From: an uncultured Luminiphilus sp.
Lineage (GTDB): Bacteria; Pseudomonadota; Gammaproteobacteria; Pseudomonadales; Halieaceae
NCBI GenBank assembly: GCA_943787485.1
Contig: CALSMP010000004.1
Coordinates: 186,001-250,000, forward strand
Length of the DNA: 64,000 nt
Direction: 5' to 3'
Part shown: in pieces, positions 15,729 to 25,800 of the stretch
How the letters are laid out: each line of letters opens with the position of its first letter
How positions within the stretch are numbered: the stretch's first letter is position 1
Made by a program: the position numbers and the translations under genes
Notes under the pieces: generated by a model
What the model saw: only the letters and a program-made list of their open reading frames with translations
Told to the model about the DNA's origin: nothing
Database searches by the model: none

Positions 15729-17533
15729 TATGAGGCAATCTCGTGTGATGCCGTTTCCGGATCTTCTAAATCACCCGCAGATGCAATGGTAGGCAATTTG
15801 ATGATTAGCTTCGTTGACCCGCCCCCAGTCTCGACATTTATCTCTCCATTGGATTGCTCTATCGCATCTCTGGCAATCGTCAAGCCTAAGCCCAAGTGGC
15901 TTCGATCTGTGTGGCTTGTAAAAAAAGGATCAAACATCCGCTGGGCGATATCAGGAGACATCCCTACCCCGTCATCGCACAAAGTGATTTGCACTAGATC
16001 CTCAGTCGCAACAGACTCTACTGTAATGGTGCCCGTGCTCTTTCCCGCCTCTGCAATCGCATCTCTTGCATTATCGAGAATCGCTATTATTGCCTTCTCA
16101 AGAGTTAAAGGATGTCCAATTACCTTCTGGCGTGAAGTACCTGACGTAAACACAACGGTAATGCCCATTTCCGCATAAACAGGGGCTACCAAATCAATGC
16201 AGCGACCCAGCACTTGCTTTACCTCAAAACCTCCGGGCAAAGGCTCTTCCACTCGACCAAGATCACGTAAATGCTCCATGATCCGGTCAACTCTCGTGAG
16301 CTCTCGGTCAATACCCTCAAGTTTTTCCTTCACCAATTCCGGTTGAAAATTCTTCATCCGTAAACGGTTCTTGGCATTCGCGAGATATAATCGCATGCTG
16401 TGCAATGGCTGGTTTACCTGATGAGCAGCACTGGCTGCGAGCGAAGTAAACTGATCACTGCCTTGCTTCTGGAGTTTTTTCGCAGTGTCTCGCAAGAACT
16501 TATCCACAGGCTGCCCGAGACATGTCACGCCCGCGCCCACCTCCGACTCGAGTCCAAAAGTAGACAAGGTGAGCAACAAATTAACCGGCGAGGTATCTCG
16601 ACCTATCAAACCCAGACGAATCGCAGTGGCGGCTTTCCCTTGCCTGACCCTAGTAAGCTCTTGTTGAAAGGTAGCCCTGTCATCGGCAGACAAATAGACG
16701 TCGGCGAATCGTCTCCCCACAGCAGCTCTTGCTGGGATTCGAGTCATATCACTGATGGCCTCGTTCCAAGAAGTCACTATCCCCACGTCGTTCAGCATAA
16801 AAATAGGTGAGGCACTACGTTCGATGATTTGATGATATCGATGAGCCAGCGCCTCCGCGTTACGGTCAGCATTGCGCTGAGTTTCCTTCAGGGCTACTTC
16901 TCGCTCTGACAGTTTATGTTGCAGCTGTCCAATCAAGCCGCTGAGCATGTTAGCCAGCAAAACTATCTCTTGGGGATCAAATCGTCGTTGCAGGAAATCA
17001 AACTGGCCACCCAGAACCATATGTTCGACTGCCCTTTTCAGGCGAAGAAGGGGAGCTAGAATCACATAAAAAACAAATAAATAGGCCACAAGCAGCGTGA
17101 CAGCCGTAGCGACAACCGCGTAGGTAATCAGCGGTATCTTAGCCTCTTTCTTTACTGACAACGCTGCGTATTTTGTTTCCGCCGCGCTAGAAATAGCATC
17201 GCGCAGCGCTTCAAAAGCTAAAACGACATCAGTTGTGGGGGCGCGACTATTGATCGCATTTGAAAGACGTTGCCATTGCGTGTCACAGCAATCGAGCGCA
17301 ATAAAGTTAGGCTCAACGGCTTTCATTCGATTGATCTTCGCCGAATCAGTATCGCTAGCAAGATCGCTGAGCGACAGAACGACTGCCACCCCATCTCGAT
17401 AAAAGTCTGTTGTCTCCAGTTGTTTGTTACGCAGGTTCTCTACATCACTACTAATGTAAGAAATGAATGCCAATTGAATAGCGGAACAGAGCAGAAGGCC
17501 ATAAAGGAGCAATGCTCTTGTCGCTAGCTCCAT
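15728..17533 (-). CDS. membrane sensor histidine kinase with PAS domain
   Basis: This 601-residue protein has an N-terminal membrane segment (6-28), a short periplasmic region (about 30-130), a second membrane segment (135-160) and a HAMP-like stretch. A PAS domain follows (about 232-340, IIERSASPIFMLNDVG), then HisKA with H371 (SAAHQVNQPLHSM, where the usual Glu after His is Gln) and HATPase_c with CDDGVGM and HLGLGL. It is the first gene of the six-gene minus-strand operon that ends with the H-NOX kinase. A lone receiver gene starts 160 nt away on the other strand. Both kinases without receivers in this operon could phosphorylate the HD-GYP, NtrC-like or lone receiver proteins, so several inputs may converge there. 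Confidence 0.87.
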   Translation of the reverse strand: MELATRALLLYGLLLCSAIQLAFISYISSDVENLRNKQLETTDFYRDGVAVVLSLSDLASDTDSAKINRMKAVEPNFIALDCCDTQWQRLSNAINSRAPTTDVVLAFEALRDAISSAAETKYAALSVKKEAKIPLITYAVVATAVTLLVAYLFVFYVILAPLLRLKRAVEHMVLGGQFDFLQRRFDPQEIVLLANMLSGLIGQLQHKLSEREVALKETQRNADRNAEALAHRYHQIIERSASPIFMLNDVGIVTSWNEAISDMTRIPARAAVGRRFADVYLSADDRATFQQELTRVRQGKAATAIRLGLIGRDTSPVNLLLTLSTFGLESEVGAGVTCLGQPVDKFLRDTAKKLQKQGSDQFTSLAASAAHQVNQPLHSMRLYLANAKNRLRMKNFQPELVKEKLEGIDRELTRVDRIMEHLRDLGRVEEPLPGGFEVKQVLGRCIDLVAPVYAEMGITVVFTSGTSRQKVIGHPLTLEKAIIAILDNARDAIAEAGKSTGTITVESVATEDLVQITLCDDGVGMSPDIAQRMFDPFFTSHTDRSHLGLGLTIARDAIEQSNGEINVETGGGSTKLIIKLPTIASAGDLEDPETASHEIAS

Positions 17534-17692
17534 CCAACTACCCTAAACGCCGCGAACCAGTTAGCATCGATTTTTCCTCGCAATATGGGCCCCAAAATTT
17601 AGCTTCCCGGAGCATATATATATTGCCATTTTCCACATTTTAAGTCATCTTACCGTCGCACCGTTTAGCGCACCAACCTGAGAGCTATTTCC
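17534..17692. promoter_or_regulatory. divergent promoter region of the signalling operon and the lone receiver gene
   Basis: This 159-base spacer separates divergent genes and must hold the promoter for the 9.7-kb signalling operon. It is locally AT-rich (a run of TA steps near 17615-17626). I cannot assign -35/-10 boxes with confidence and see no clear inverted repeat. Confidence 0.4.
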
Positions 17693-18067
17693 TTGCAACA
17701 CAAGAACATTCTTATTGTCGACGATGAAAAAGTCATCGGCGAAGAGCTAGCAGAGTTTCTGTCATCGCTCGACTTTCCTTGCTTTGCAGTTACAAGCGTC
17801 GATGAGGCCCTCGAAGTTATCGACGCTGACCCTGACATAACGCTGATTCTTACGGACATGCGAATGCCCGGCAAAAGCGGCACGGACCTTATCCGAACAC
17901 TGCAGGCAGTGCCCGATCGTACATTTGAGTATGTGATAATTTCAGGGCACCTTGACGCCGCGCAGGAACTCGAAGGGATCGATCAAGACAGTGTTACTCT
18001 GATGCGCAAACCCATTGACGTGGGGGCGCTGATCGATTACGTCGATGCGCTCTCGCTGAACCCATGA
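17693..18067 (+). CDS. single-domain response regulator (receiver only)
   Basis: The 124 residues form one receiver domain: acidic pair D10-D11, phospho-acceptor D55 (LTDMRMPGKSG), the S/T position as Ser (VIISGH) and the conserved Lys (MRKP). There is no output domain, so it would work through protein contact or as a phosphate sink, as CheY- or HnoD-like proteins do. It starts with TTG at 17693 behind a weak GAGAG; no ATG or GTG in frame gives a full receiver. It is divergent from the kinase operon, which places it in the same signalling network. The next gene, the TolC-like channel, is convergent and ends 8 nt away. Confidence 0.85.
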   Translation: MQHKNILIVDDEKVIGEELAEFLSSLDFPCFAVTSVDEALEVIDADPDITLILTDMRMPGKSGTDLIRTLQAVPDRTFEYVIISGHLDAAQELEGIDQDSVTLMRKPIDVGALIDYVDALSLNP

Positions 18068-18074
18068 TCTGCCC

Positions 18075-19532
18075 CTACTCCAATACGTTGCTATTTTCAG
18101 CTCGCACGTTTAATCGTTCAAAAATTGCCTCTTGATCTATACTGATAGTCGGAACAACGCCGGGAGAACACGCCAGTATTTCCTCGCCTTCGCTTCGCTC
18201 AAGCTCTTGGGCGACCTGATTTAACTTTGACTGATTAAAGCCACGAACATCCAAGCTATCAGTTAACACACCCGTCTCCGCCAGTACAGTTGCCTTAGCT
18301 TTAAATAAATTTACGGTCGCGGCAGCAAGCGCGCGCTGAGTATCAAAATATTCGTTTTGCGAATCGAGGAGATCTAACAGCGTGCGCTGATTACGATCAA
18401 ATTGGTCGTTGTACGCGCGACGCGTTTTGTCCTGAGCTTCCAGTTGCAGGGTGAGATAGCGTTCTTGCTGCTCGAGCGCCTCAACGTTATTGAAAGCGAT
18501 CATGACCTCACGCCTAACTGCAAGACAGGCTTCTTTTCTATTTTCAACCGCGGCGTAGTAGCGATTTGAAAACTCGCGTCGTCGAGCGCTATCACCACCA
18601 CCGCGAAATAGGTTGTATGTCAGGACAAGTTCGACAGCGTTTAAATCATAGTTTCCCCGTATGCCGTCAATATTAGTTTCGGTTTCATTTCTATAACGTA
18701 GGTCCAAACGGGGCAGCATAGGTCCTCTGGTCGCATCATACGCTTCTCTGGCCGAGCGCATCTCCTCAATCGTCCTATTAATATCAGGGCTTTTATTGTA
18801 GGCGACACGCAGCGCCTCCTCTCTCAATGCCGGCATCATCGAAGTCGAAATCGTTGGCGTGGGGAGTTTTTCGGTCGGTAGCTCACCAACAACGCGCTGA
18901 AACTCCGCTCGCGTGTCATACAGGTTGGTCACTTCGGTTAAGAGGTTTGACTCGGCAAGTGCCATTCTTGCCGTCGCCTGCTCAAGATTGACGCCCTCAT
19001 CGCGACCCGCGGCGACCCGCTCCCCGATCTTGCCAAACACCTGCCGATGGACAACGTAATTTTCCTCGGCATAAGCCACTAGCTTTTGGTACAGCACCGT
19101 ATCGGCGTAGGCGACGGTCGCCTGCAACGCCACGTCCTGGGCCGCGGCATGAAAATCGTAGTAGCGCGCCAGTTTTTCATAGCCGAGCGAGCGCACTTCG
19201 TTCAAGGTTTGAAACCCATCAAACAGCAACTGCGTGACCGTAAAGCGGATCGAGTCACTCTCGTAAGAGCCGAAATCATTGAGGGGCGTCACGCGTTCCG
19301 CCCACGCGTAATCGGCGTTTAAGTCGACACGAGGAGCGAGATCGCCCCGCCGTGAGTTCTGACTCTCGCGCTGCGCTTCAAACTGGTAGTACGCAGAAAC
19401 AACCGTCGGGTTGGTCTCAAGCGCCGCAGCCACAGCCTCGCCATAAGTCCCCACATCGGCGAATGCGTGTGGAGTCGCGATACAAAAAAACAGTGGTAAT
19501 AAGCCTTTTCTGATGTCAAATGTTGCTGTCAC
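18075..19532 (-). CDS. TolC-family outer-membrane channel of the adhesin type I secretion system (LapE-like)
   Basis: The frame encodes about 485 residues from the GTG at 19532, which follows AAGGAG by 9 nt and leads straight into a signal peptide (TFDIRKGLLPLFFCIATPHAFA). The frame is open upstream to 19580, but that extension has no good ribosome site. The body is a typical outer-membrane efflux protein with two repeated halves, each with long coiled helices and strands (LFDGFQTLNEV in the first, YNLFRGGGDSARRREF in the second). It would form the outer-membrane tunnel for the LapB/LapC transporter encoded at 27-31 kb. It is divergent from lapG-lapD, so the lap genes here are split into three transcription units. 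Confidence 0.88.
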   Translation of the reverse strand: MTATFDIRKGLLPLFFCIATPHAFADVGTYGEAVAAALETNPTVVSAYYQFEAQRESQNSRRGDLAPRVDLNADYAWAERVTPLNDFGSYESDSIRFTVTQLLFDGFQTLNEVRSLGYEKLARYYDFHAAAQDVALQATVAYADTVLYQKLVAYAEENYVVHRQVFGKIGERVAAGRDEGVNLEQATARMALAESNLLTEVTNLYDTRAEFQRVVGELPTEKLPTPTISTSMMPALREEALRVAYNKSPDINRTIEEMRSAREAYDATRGPMLPRLDLRYRNETETNIDGIRGNYDLNAVELVLTYNLFRGGGDSARRREFSNRYYAAVENRKEACLAVRREVMIAFNNVEALEQQERYLTLQLEAQDKTRRAYNDQFDRNQRTLLDLLDSQNEYFDTQRALAAATVNLFKAKATVLAETGVLTDSLDVRGFNQSKLNQVAQELERSEGEEILACSPGVVPTISIDQEAIFERLNVRAENSNVLE

Positions 19533-19580
19533 AGCTACATGCTCCTTGCGAAATTGTAAAGGCGGTACGAGCAATTGCAT

Positions 19581-19711
19581 CTACCCCCCCCCAAGAGTCG
19601 AATTCTTTTGTTTAAGTTTGTTTGGCTTTCGACTTTTTTGTTAAAAACAGTTTTGCGAATAATCCCTGAAATAGGGTTATATTGCAATATGCGTTGCATA
19701 AACTCTGACCT
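19581..19711. promoter_or_regulatory. divergent promoter region between the TolC-like gene and lapG
   Basis: This is an AT-rich 131-base spacer. For lapG, a plausible promoter is TTGCGA followed after 18 nt by TTATAT (about 19652-19681). Its spacer holds a short inverted repeat, CCCT-GAAAT-AGGG, which could be a protein site. This is reading by eye only. Confidence 0.35.
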
Positions 19712-20419
19712 GTGACCAAGTACACGCTTTTCGCTCACGCCGCCAGCAAGCGCGCGCCGCTGTCACTGCGCAGAGCGGTCAGCGTTACCTTGGCATTAGC
19801 GCTCCTGTGCAGCGGCTTGGCGGCATTGCAGATGCCTCAGCTCCAAGAACTGGCCGCTAAACGGTACGGTGATAACGCTGTCACCACAATCAGATCTTGG
19901 GAAGACCTTATCGGCGCCTACAACAATTCTGAGACGCTGGAAAAACTCCGCTCGGCTAACGACTTCTTCAATGACAATATTCTCTGGTTGAGCGATGAGA
20001 AGGCCTGGAATCAAACCGACTACTGGGCCACACCCTTAGAGACCATGGGAAAGGCTGTGGGTGATTGTGAAGACTTTACCATCGCAAAGTACGCCACCCT
20101 ACTGTTGATGGGGCTGCCACCTGAATCCCTGCGCTTGGTCTATGTAAAAGCTAAGCGCAACGGGCTGACTCAAGCCCATATGGTCCTCGCGTGGTACGAA
20201 AGCCCGCTCGCGACGCCCCTCATCCTGGACAACTTGGATTTAGCAATCAAATCCGCCACCGAGCGCGGCGACTTGTTTCCCGTTTTTAGCTTCAATGCCA
20301 ATCAACTTTGGATGGCCACCCAAACGCAAGCCACAGACGCCGACCCTCAGGCGCGATTATCGCGATGGAGTCAGGTGTTATTGAGGATGCGTCAGGAAGG
20401 CTTCAATCTAGGGTCATAG
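19712..20419 (+). CDS. lapG: LapG-type periplasmic transglutaminase-like cysteine protease
   Basis: This 235-residue protein has an N-terminal signal/anchor segment (about 20-40) and the LapG (DUF920, bacterial transglutaminase-like) domain. The Cys-His-Asp triad is visible as C119 (VGDCEDF), H156 (TQAHMVL) and D173 (LILDNLD). In Pseudomonas fluorescens LapG cuts the adhesin LapA after a TAAG-type site and releases it from the surface, and LapD holds LapG back when c-di-GMP is high. The adhesin in this window has such a site. Translation starts at GTG 19712 and ends 10 nt before lapD, so lapG and lapD form one unit. Confidence 0.93.
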   Translation: MTKYTLFAHAASKRAPLSLRRAVSVTLALALLCSGLAALQMPQLQELAAKRYGDNAVTTIRSWEDLIGAYNNSETLEKLRSANDFFNDNILWLSDEKAWNQTDYWATPLETMGKAVGDCEDFTIAKYATLLLMGLPPESLRLVYVKAKRNGLTQAHMVLAWYESPLATPLILDNLDLAIKSATERGDLFPVFSFNANQLWMATQTQATDADPQARLSRWSQVLLRMRQEGFNLGS

Positions 20420-20429
20420 GAGAACCGCT

Positions 20430-22346
20430 ATGTCACTTTTGAAACAGCTGTGGATCGTCACTGCGCTCGTTATGTTGCTGGTATTTGGAGCCACCTTCAT
20501 CATTAACAGTGCCACGTCGAGTCAGTATCTGGAGGAACAGCTTACGCTTAAGAACCAAGACGAGGCGACGGCACTAGCGCTCTCCCTGTCCCAACAAACC
20601 CTCGATCTGGTGACCCTTGAGCTCCAACTCGCCACTCTGGTTGACCTAGGCGCCTATGAAATGCTGCAATTTCACGATCCCATGGGTACGGTGCTTTTTG
20701 CACGCGGCACCCCAAACATGACCAGCACCGCACCCCCTTGGATTACCGGCCTCTTTCCCATTAATTCAGAACCGGCCTCGGCCCAAGTAACCAATGGCTG
20801 GAACCAGCTGGGTACACTTACCATCAAAAGTGCAGATAGCTTTGCCTACGACGAATTGTGGATGGGTGCCAAGCGGACGCTTGCCGCGTTGATTGTTGCC
20901 ATCATTGCCGCAGGTATTATCGGAAGTATGCTGCTGCGGCTGGTACTTTCTCCGCTCAAACAGGTTGTCGGTCAAGCACAGGCGATTGGGCAGCGACGTT
21001 TCGCTACGGTGGCAGAGCCCTACACTACAGAATTTGCTGAAGTAACCCGCTCGATGAACGAGCTTGCGACCCGAATAAAAGGCATGCTAAACCGGGAGTC
21101 TGAACGGCTCAGCAAACAGCGCGAAAGCGCAGAGCTCGATTCCACGATGGGGCTGATTCAGCGCGAGCCTTTTATGGCCCGTTTGGCGGCAAAGCTTGAA
21201 GCTGAGGACGCCGAGGCAAGTGGAGCAGCCGCACTTATGAGACTGGGAGATCTGGCGCGCCTCAATCAGGTCTTTGGCCGCCAGCCTATCGACAATGCCT
21301 TAAAGGCCATTGGCAATATGTTACGACGATTAGAGAAGGCAAATTCTGGCTGGATAATAGGCCGGCTAAATGGCTCGGATATCTGCCTTATCGCGCCGCG
21401 GGTAAGCAACCCACGCGGACCCGCTCAGCAGCTACAGCAAGCGGCGAGTAATGTACTTATAGAGCACGGCATTAGAGATCGGTGCGACCTGCCGACGGCC
21501 TGTGTGACCTATTCGTCCGAGGACTCCATTGGGTCCGTGATGAGCGCCCTCGACAATGCCCTACTACTGTCTGCTGATCAGGGAGCCGCCACCATCACCG
21601 AAGCCAGTCAAACCGATAACTCCCCTGGGTCGACCCGAGAGCAGGCTGAGCAATGGCTGGGCGATCTCCGATACGCGTTGGATAATAGCGAACTCTTCAT
21701 TGAGACTTTTCCCGTTCTTGCCAGCAACCGCATGCTCATTCATGAAGAAGCGATGGTTCGTATACAAATTAACGGCAAGGTTCGCTACGCTGGCGAATTC
21801 ATGCCCTGGGTCCATCGTCTAGACCTTTCGACAGAGATAGACAAGGCTGTAGTGGTGCTCGCCCTTGATCATATTGCTGCGACAGGTAAACCAACTTGTG
21901 CCAATCTGACCTCGGAAGCTCTAGCCAATGCCGCGTTCTTTGATTGGCTTGAGTCTTTGGTAATGGAACGCCGTGCGGATATCAGCGGGCTATCCCTCGA
22001 ACTAGGTGAAGCGGCGGCCTTTTCGCAGCTCGAGAGTTTCCGGCGATTGTCAGATATAGCCAACAGCCACGGATTTAAGGTGGGCGTGGAGCACATGGGC
22101 TATCGCATTGGCGAGATAGGTAAGCTGAGCGAACTTGGGGCGGACTACATCAAGGTCGACGGCCTCTTCAGCAGAGATATTGCCACCAACGCGGGTAATG
22201 CAGCGCTCTTTAGGGCCTATGCCTCTATCGCACAGTCACTCGGCCTAGAATGCATTGCCGAAGGCGTATCGGAAGCGTCACAACTCCGGGGTGTTTTCGA
22301 GCTCGGTGCCACCGGAGCCTGTGGCCGCGGAGTTACCTACGATTGA
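20430..22346 (+). CDS. lapD: LapD-type inner-membrane c-di-GMP receptor (degenerate GGDEF/EAL)
   Basis: This 638-residue protein has two membrane segments (about 5-28 and 150-175) around a periplasmic LapD/MoxY-like domain, then HAMP, a GGDEF-like and an EAL-like domain. The GGDEF motif is degenerate (RLNGSDIC), and the EAL signature reads EAM, so catalysis is not expected. LapD instead binds c-di-GMP on its EAL domain and sequesters LapG through the periplasmic domain, keeping the adhesin on the surface. AGGAG precedes the ATG. The gene directly follows lapG. The HD-GYP regulator in the upstream signalling operon is a natural candidate for draining the c-di-GMP that LapD senses (inference). 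Confidence 0.93.
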   Translation: MSLLKQLWIVTALVMLLVFGATFIINSATSSQYLEEQLTLKNQDEATALALSLSQQTLDLVTLELQLATLVDLGAYEMLQFHDPMGTVLFARGTPNMTSTAPPWITGLFPINSEPASAQVTNGWNQLGTLTIKSADSFAYDELWMGAKRTLAALIVAIIAAGIIGSMLLRLVLSPLKQVVGQAQAIGQRRFATVAEPYTTEFAEVTRSMNELATRIKGMLNRESERLSKQRESAELDSTMGLIQREPFMARLAAKLEAEDAEASGAAALMRLGDLARLNQVFGRQPIDNALKAIGNMLRRLEKANSGWIIGRLNGSDICLIAPRVSNPRGPAQQLQQAASNVLIEHGIRDRCDLPTACVTYSSEDSIGSVMSALDNALLLSADQGAATITEASQTDNSPGSTREQAEQWLGDLRYALDNSELFIETFPVLASNRMLIHEEAMVRIQINGKVRYAGEFMPWVHRLDLSTEIDKAVVVLALDHIAATGKPTCANLTSEALANAAFFDWLESLVMERRADISGLSLELGEAAAFSQLESFRRLSDIANSHGFKVGVEHMGYRIGEIGKLSELGADYIKVDGLFSRDIATNAGNAALFRAYASIAQSLGLECIAEGVSEASQLRGVFELGATGACGRGVTYD

Positions 22347-22373
22347 CGTCGTTAATACCCAATCAGCCAGGCC

Positions 22374-22685
22374 TCAACCGTCAAGAATATCAAGCCCGGA
22401 CCGACGCTTGGCTCGCAAGGCCTGACGTTTGAGCATTTTCGCTTGGGCTTCCTCGGGTAGCTCGGTGAACAGAAATACACCCTTGTCCATAAGCACATCA
22501 AGCAGATCTTCAAGGACGCGAACGAACTCGAGGTCGCTATCGTCTAGGGCCGAATTATCGGTCCATCGGTGCATGAACGAGCGCAAGGCGGGATCGTTGT
22601 CCTCTACCCAGTGGGCACAGTCCACGGAGGCCTCGGTACTAACCGCTACCACCTCGTTACTCGCGTTTCTTTTGACGTAAGGCAT
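22374..22685 (-). CDS. conserved hypothetical protein
   Basis: This 103-residue acidic protein (MPYVKRNASNEVVAVS; DLEFVRVLEDLLDVL; FTELPEEAQAKML) resembles short gammaproteobacterial proteins that databases sometimes label 'tryptophan synthase subunit beta-like'. It has no relation to the TrpB active site. It is predicted to be cytoplasmic and helical in its second half. It is convergent with lapD, 27 nt away, and about 180 nt downstream of the adhesin stop on the same strand. Function unknown. Confidence 0.7.
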   Translation of the reverse strand: MPYVKRNASNEVVAVSTEASVDCAHWVEDNDPALRSFMHRWTDNSALDDSDLEFVRVLEDLLDVLMDKGVFLFTELPEEAQAKMLKRQALRAKRRSGLDILDG

Positions 22686-22868
22686 AGACTTACCTGTACC
22701 AAGCCATCGCGCTCGTTAGAGTAGCACGCCGCTGTGTCTGGCACGATAGATTCACGCTTGGCCCCGCATCCAGCCCCTTCGCTCTTTACCGTAACGGCTT
22801 ATTCGCCAGTTGCGACTTACCACTGGGCGACCCATGAGGCCAACCCAGTGGTTTAGAGGCGACGGACC

Positions 22869-25800
22869 TTACTGTTCCGGCGTATCGAGCTTTTCAGTGC
22901 TATTGCCACTGGTCATCAGATCCGCTTCTAGAAGATCGGCATCATAACCGGAGCGCTCGCCGCCAGTCTGAGAAGCAGTGCTCTCCTGTGAAGTGGCTGC
23001 CTGGCCATCTTCCCCGGCAGCAGGAATCTCAACAGTGTCGTCATCGGAGAGCACGTCACCAGCGCTGACGACGAAACTCGCATCCTCGGCAATGGTTGTA
23101 GATCCATCGGTGAATGTGACTGTCGATTGCCCGTGTATGACCACATCGCCATCCGCAGCAGTGCCGGATTCACTGTCCTCATTATAGGTTAACGAAATAC
23201 TTTCTATTCCAAGTTCGGATAACGGCACCAACTCACCCTCATCGGTGACACCATCAGAGTCGGCATCCTGCCAAATAGCGAACTGATCCCATTGTTCATC
23301 TTGGGCGTCCAGTACGCCGTCCTGGTTGGTGTCAAATACTTCTGCAACTGCCTGCAAATCAGTCTCGGCCGTTTCGCTCCATTCAGTGAATACATACTCC
23401 CGTGTTTCATCGACCGTGCCAGAGTTGTTGGCGTCTATCACTAGCATGCCATCATCAGGGGCAACCCACGCGGTGGATACTGACTCACCCGTAGCCTGGT
23501 CTGTAAAAACAACGCCCGAATCCATATTTATGTATTCAACGCCGTCCCCATCAAGGTCAACGGCAATAGGCGCATCACTGTCAACGTATTCTATGTGAAC
23601 ATCGTCCTTGTCTTCTATTGCATCACCGAAGTCATAAGTGCCTCCACCATCAGCTTCGGACAGGGTGATCGTCGCATGAGAGATATCAATAGTCATCGTG
23701 CCACTACCCGCAACATCGTCTTCGCCAGCAACAATCTCCAGTGTGAAATTGAGATCATTGAGCTTTGCGTCGTCTTCGGGATACATGGTGACAACAATGT
23801 ACTGCGTGCCGTCAATAGTTTGTATCTCTGCTGAATGTCCGCTGACCTTGTTACCGTTTTTACTCGCACCAAAACTGAGGGAAGCGTTTACTAGACTGTC
23901 ATCAGTAATTTCAATGTAAACGGTGATTACAGCACCGTCGGGCAGTTCATCAGTGCCCCCGGAGCCCCCTCCATCTTTGTTACCGGTATTAAACTGAACC
24001 CCCAGCGTAGCAACATTTCCATCGTTCCCGGGCGCATCTTCATTTACCCTGATGGTATTAACGCCGCCTTCATCTGCTGTACCGGAGAAAAACCACGATC
24101 CAACATCGGAGAAGTCAGGTGGTGTGTCATCATCCACGATAGTCGTCGTAACAGTCCCCTGGTACACAACCTCCTCATAGGCACCGTCGTTCGACCACGT
24201 CCCGTCCTCAAGACTTAGCGTGAAGGTCTCGTTCTCCTCAACATCATCGTCTGAGACAGCCGCAATCGTGAACTCCGTACCCACCGTCACCGTACGGGTC
24301 GCGTCCGTGCTGTAATCATCCGTGCGGGTGGCCGTACCATCCGCCACCGCAACATCAACCGTACCTCCCGGCTGGTCTTCTGCCGCCAACGGATCACCAT
24401 TGCCATCAACCGCCAGCACCACATACGTGCCAACGCCGTCGGTCTCGGCAATCGCGTTCGCCGAGACATACTCGCCGTCTACCACCGCAAACAGCGCTAA
24501 CGTATACCCCACATCCGGCGGGTTCTCCGGATCGTCCGGCGGGTTCGTCTCATCCGTGATCTGGCCGGTACCACTATTGGTCGTCTCACTGATCGTCACT
24601 GAACCAAAGCTGTTCGTACCACCGTCCACCGAGGCAATGCTGACCGTATAACCCTCGGTCCCTTCCGCCAGCGCATCATCCGCCACCACATTGCTCACCG
24701 TGAAGCTGCTGTCAGAGCCATTGCCCGTCAGCGTGATCGTGACCTGCTGCGTCGACAGATCCTCAGACTCAATACCGTCTACACCGTCAATCGTCGTATA
24801 GCTCAGGGTCAAGGTGATCGTCTCACCATCCGCCAATACAAGCGGATTTCCGTTCTGATCGACCAGACTGATCGTGTGCTCCAGAAGCGCTCCATCAGCC
24901 TCAACCACACTCGCATCACCCGATAGCTCTACAACGGCTTCAACCGGTGGTGGCGGCGGTGGCGCTTCACCGACCTCGATCGTTACCGTGGCGGTGTCTT
25001 CTCCACCGTTGCCATCCGTGATCGTATAGGTAAAGGAATCAGTGCCAGTAAAACCGTCGTCAGGCGTGTAGGTGAACGTGCCATCCTCATTCAGCACTGC
25101 CGATCCATTCGAGGGCTCGCTGTTGTCAACGACGGTTAGCGCGTCTCCATCAGGATCGGAGTCGTTGCCCAGCACGGTGACGTTCACCGGCGTTTGGTAA
25201 TCGGTCACGGTAGTATCGTCTACAGCATCGGGCGGCCCATTTTCGGGCGGCGGTGGCGGAGGCGGTGGCGCTCCACCGACCTCGATCGTTACCGTGGCGG
25301 TGTCTTCTCCACCATTGCCATCCGTGATCGTATAGGTAAAGGAATCAGTGCCAGTAAAACCGTCGTCAGGCGTGTAGGTGAACGTGCCATCCTCATTCAG
25401 CACTGCCGATCCATTCGAGGGCTCGCTGTTGTCAACGACGGTTAGCGCGTCTCCATCAGGATCGGAATCGTTGCCCAGCACGGTGACCTTCACCGACGTT
25501 TGGTAATCGGTCACGGTAGTGTCGTCCACCGCATCGGGCGGCCCATTTTCAGGCGGCAGCGGCGGCGGTGGCGGTGGCGCTTCACCGACCTCGATCGTTA
25601 CCGTAGCGGTGTCTTCTCCACCGTTGCCATCCGTGATCGTATAGGTAAAGGAATCAGTGCCAGTAAAACCGTCGTCAGGCGTGTAGGTGAACGTGCCATC
25701 CTCATTCAGCACTGCCGATCCATTCGAGGGCTCGCTGTTGTCAACGACGGTTAGCGCGTCTCCATCAGGATCGGAGTCGTTGCCCAGCACGGTGACGTTC

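Noticed and set aside
20430-22346. LapD-like protein considered as an active diguanylate cyclase or phosphodiesterase
   Set aside because: The GGDEF motif reads NGSDI and the EAL motif EAM, so receptor function is more likely than catalysis.
25194-25754. Two open frames of about 84 codons on the plus strand within the adhesin repeats
   Set aside because: They are antisense copies of the same repeat and exist only because the repeat DNA is duplicated.
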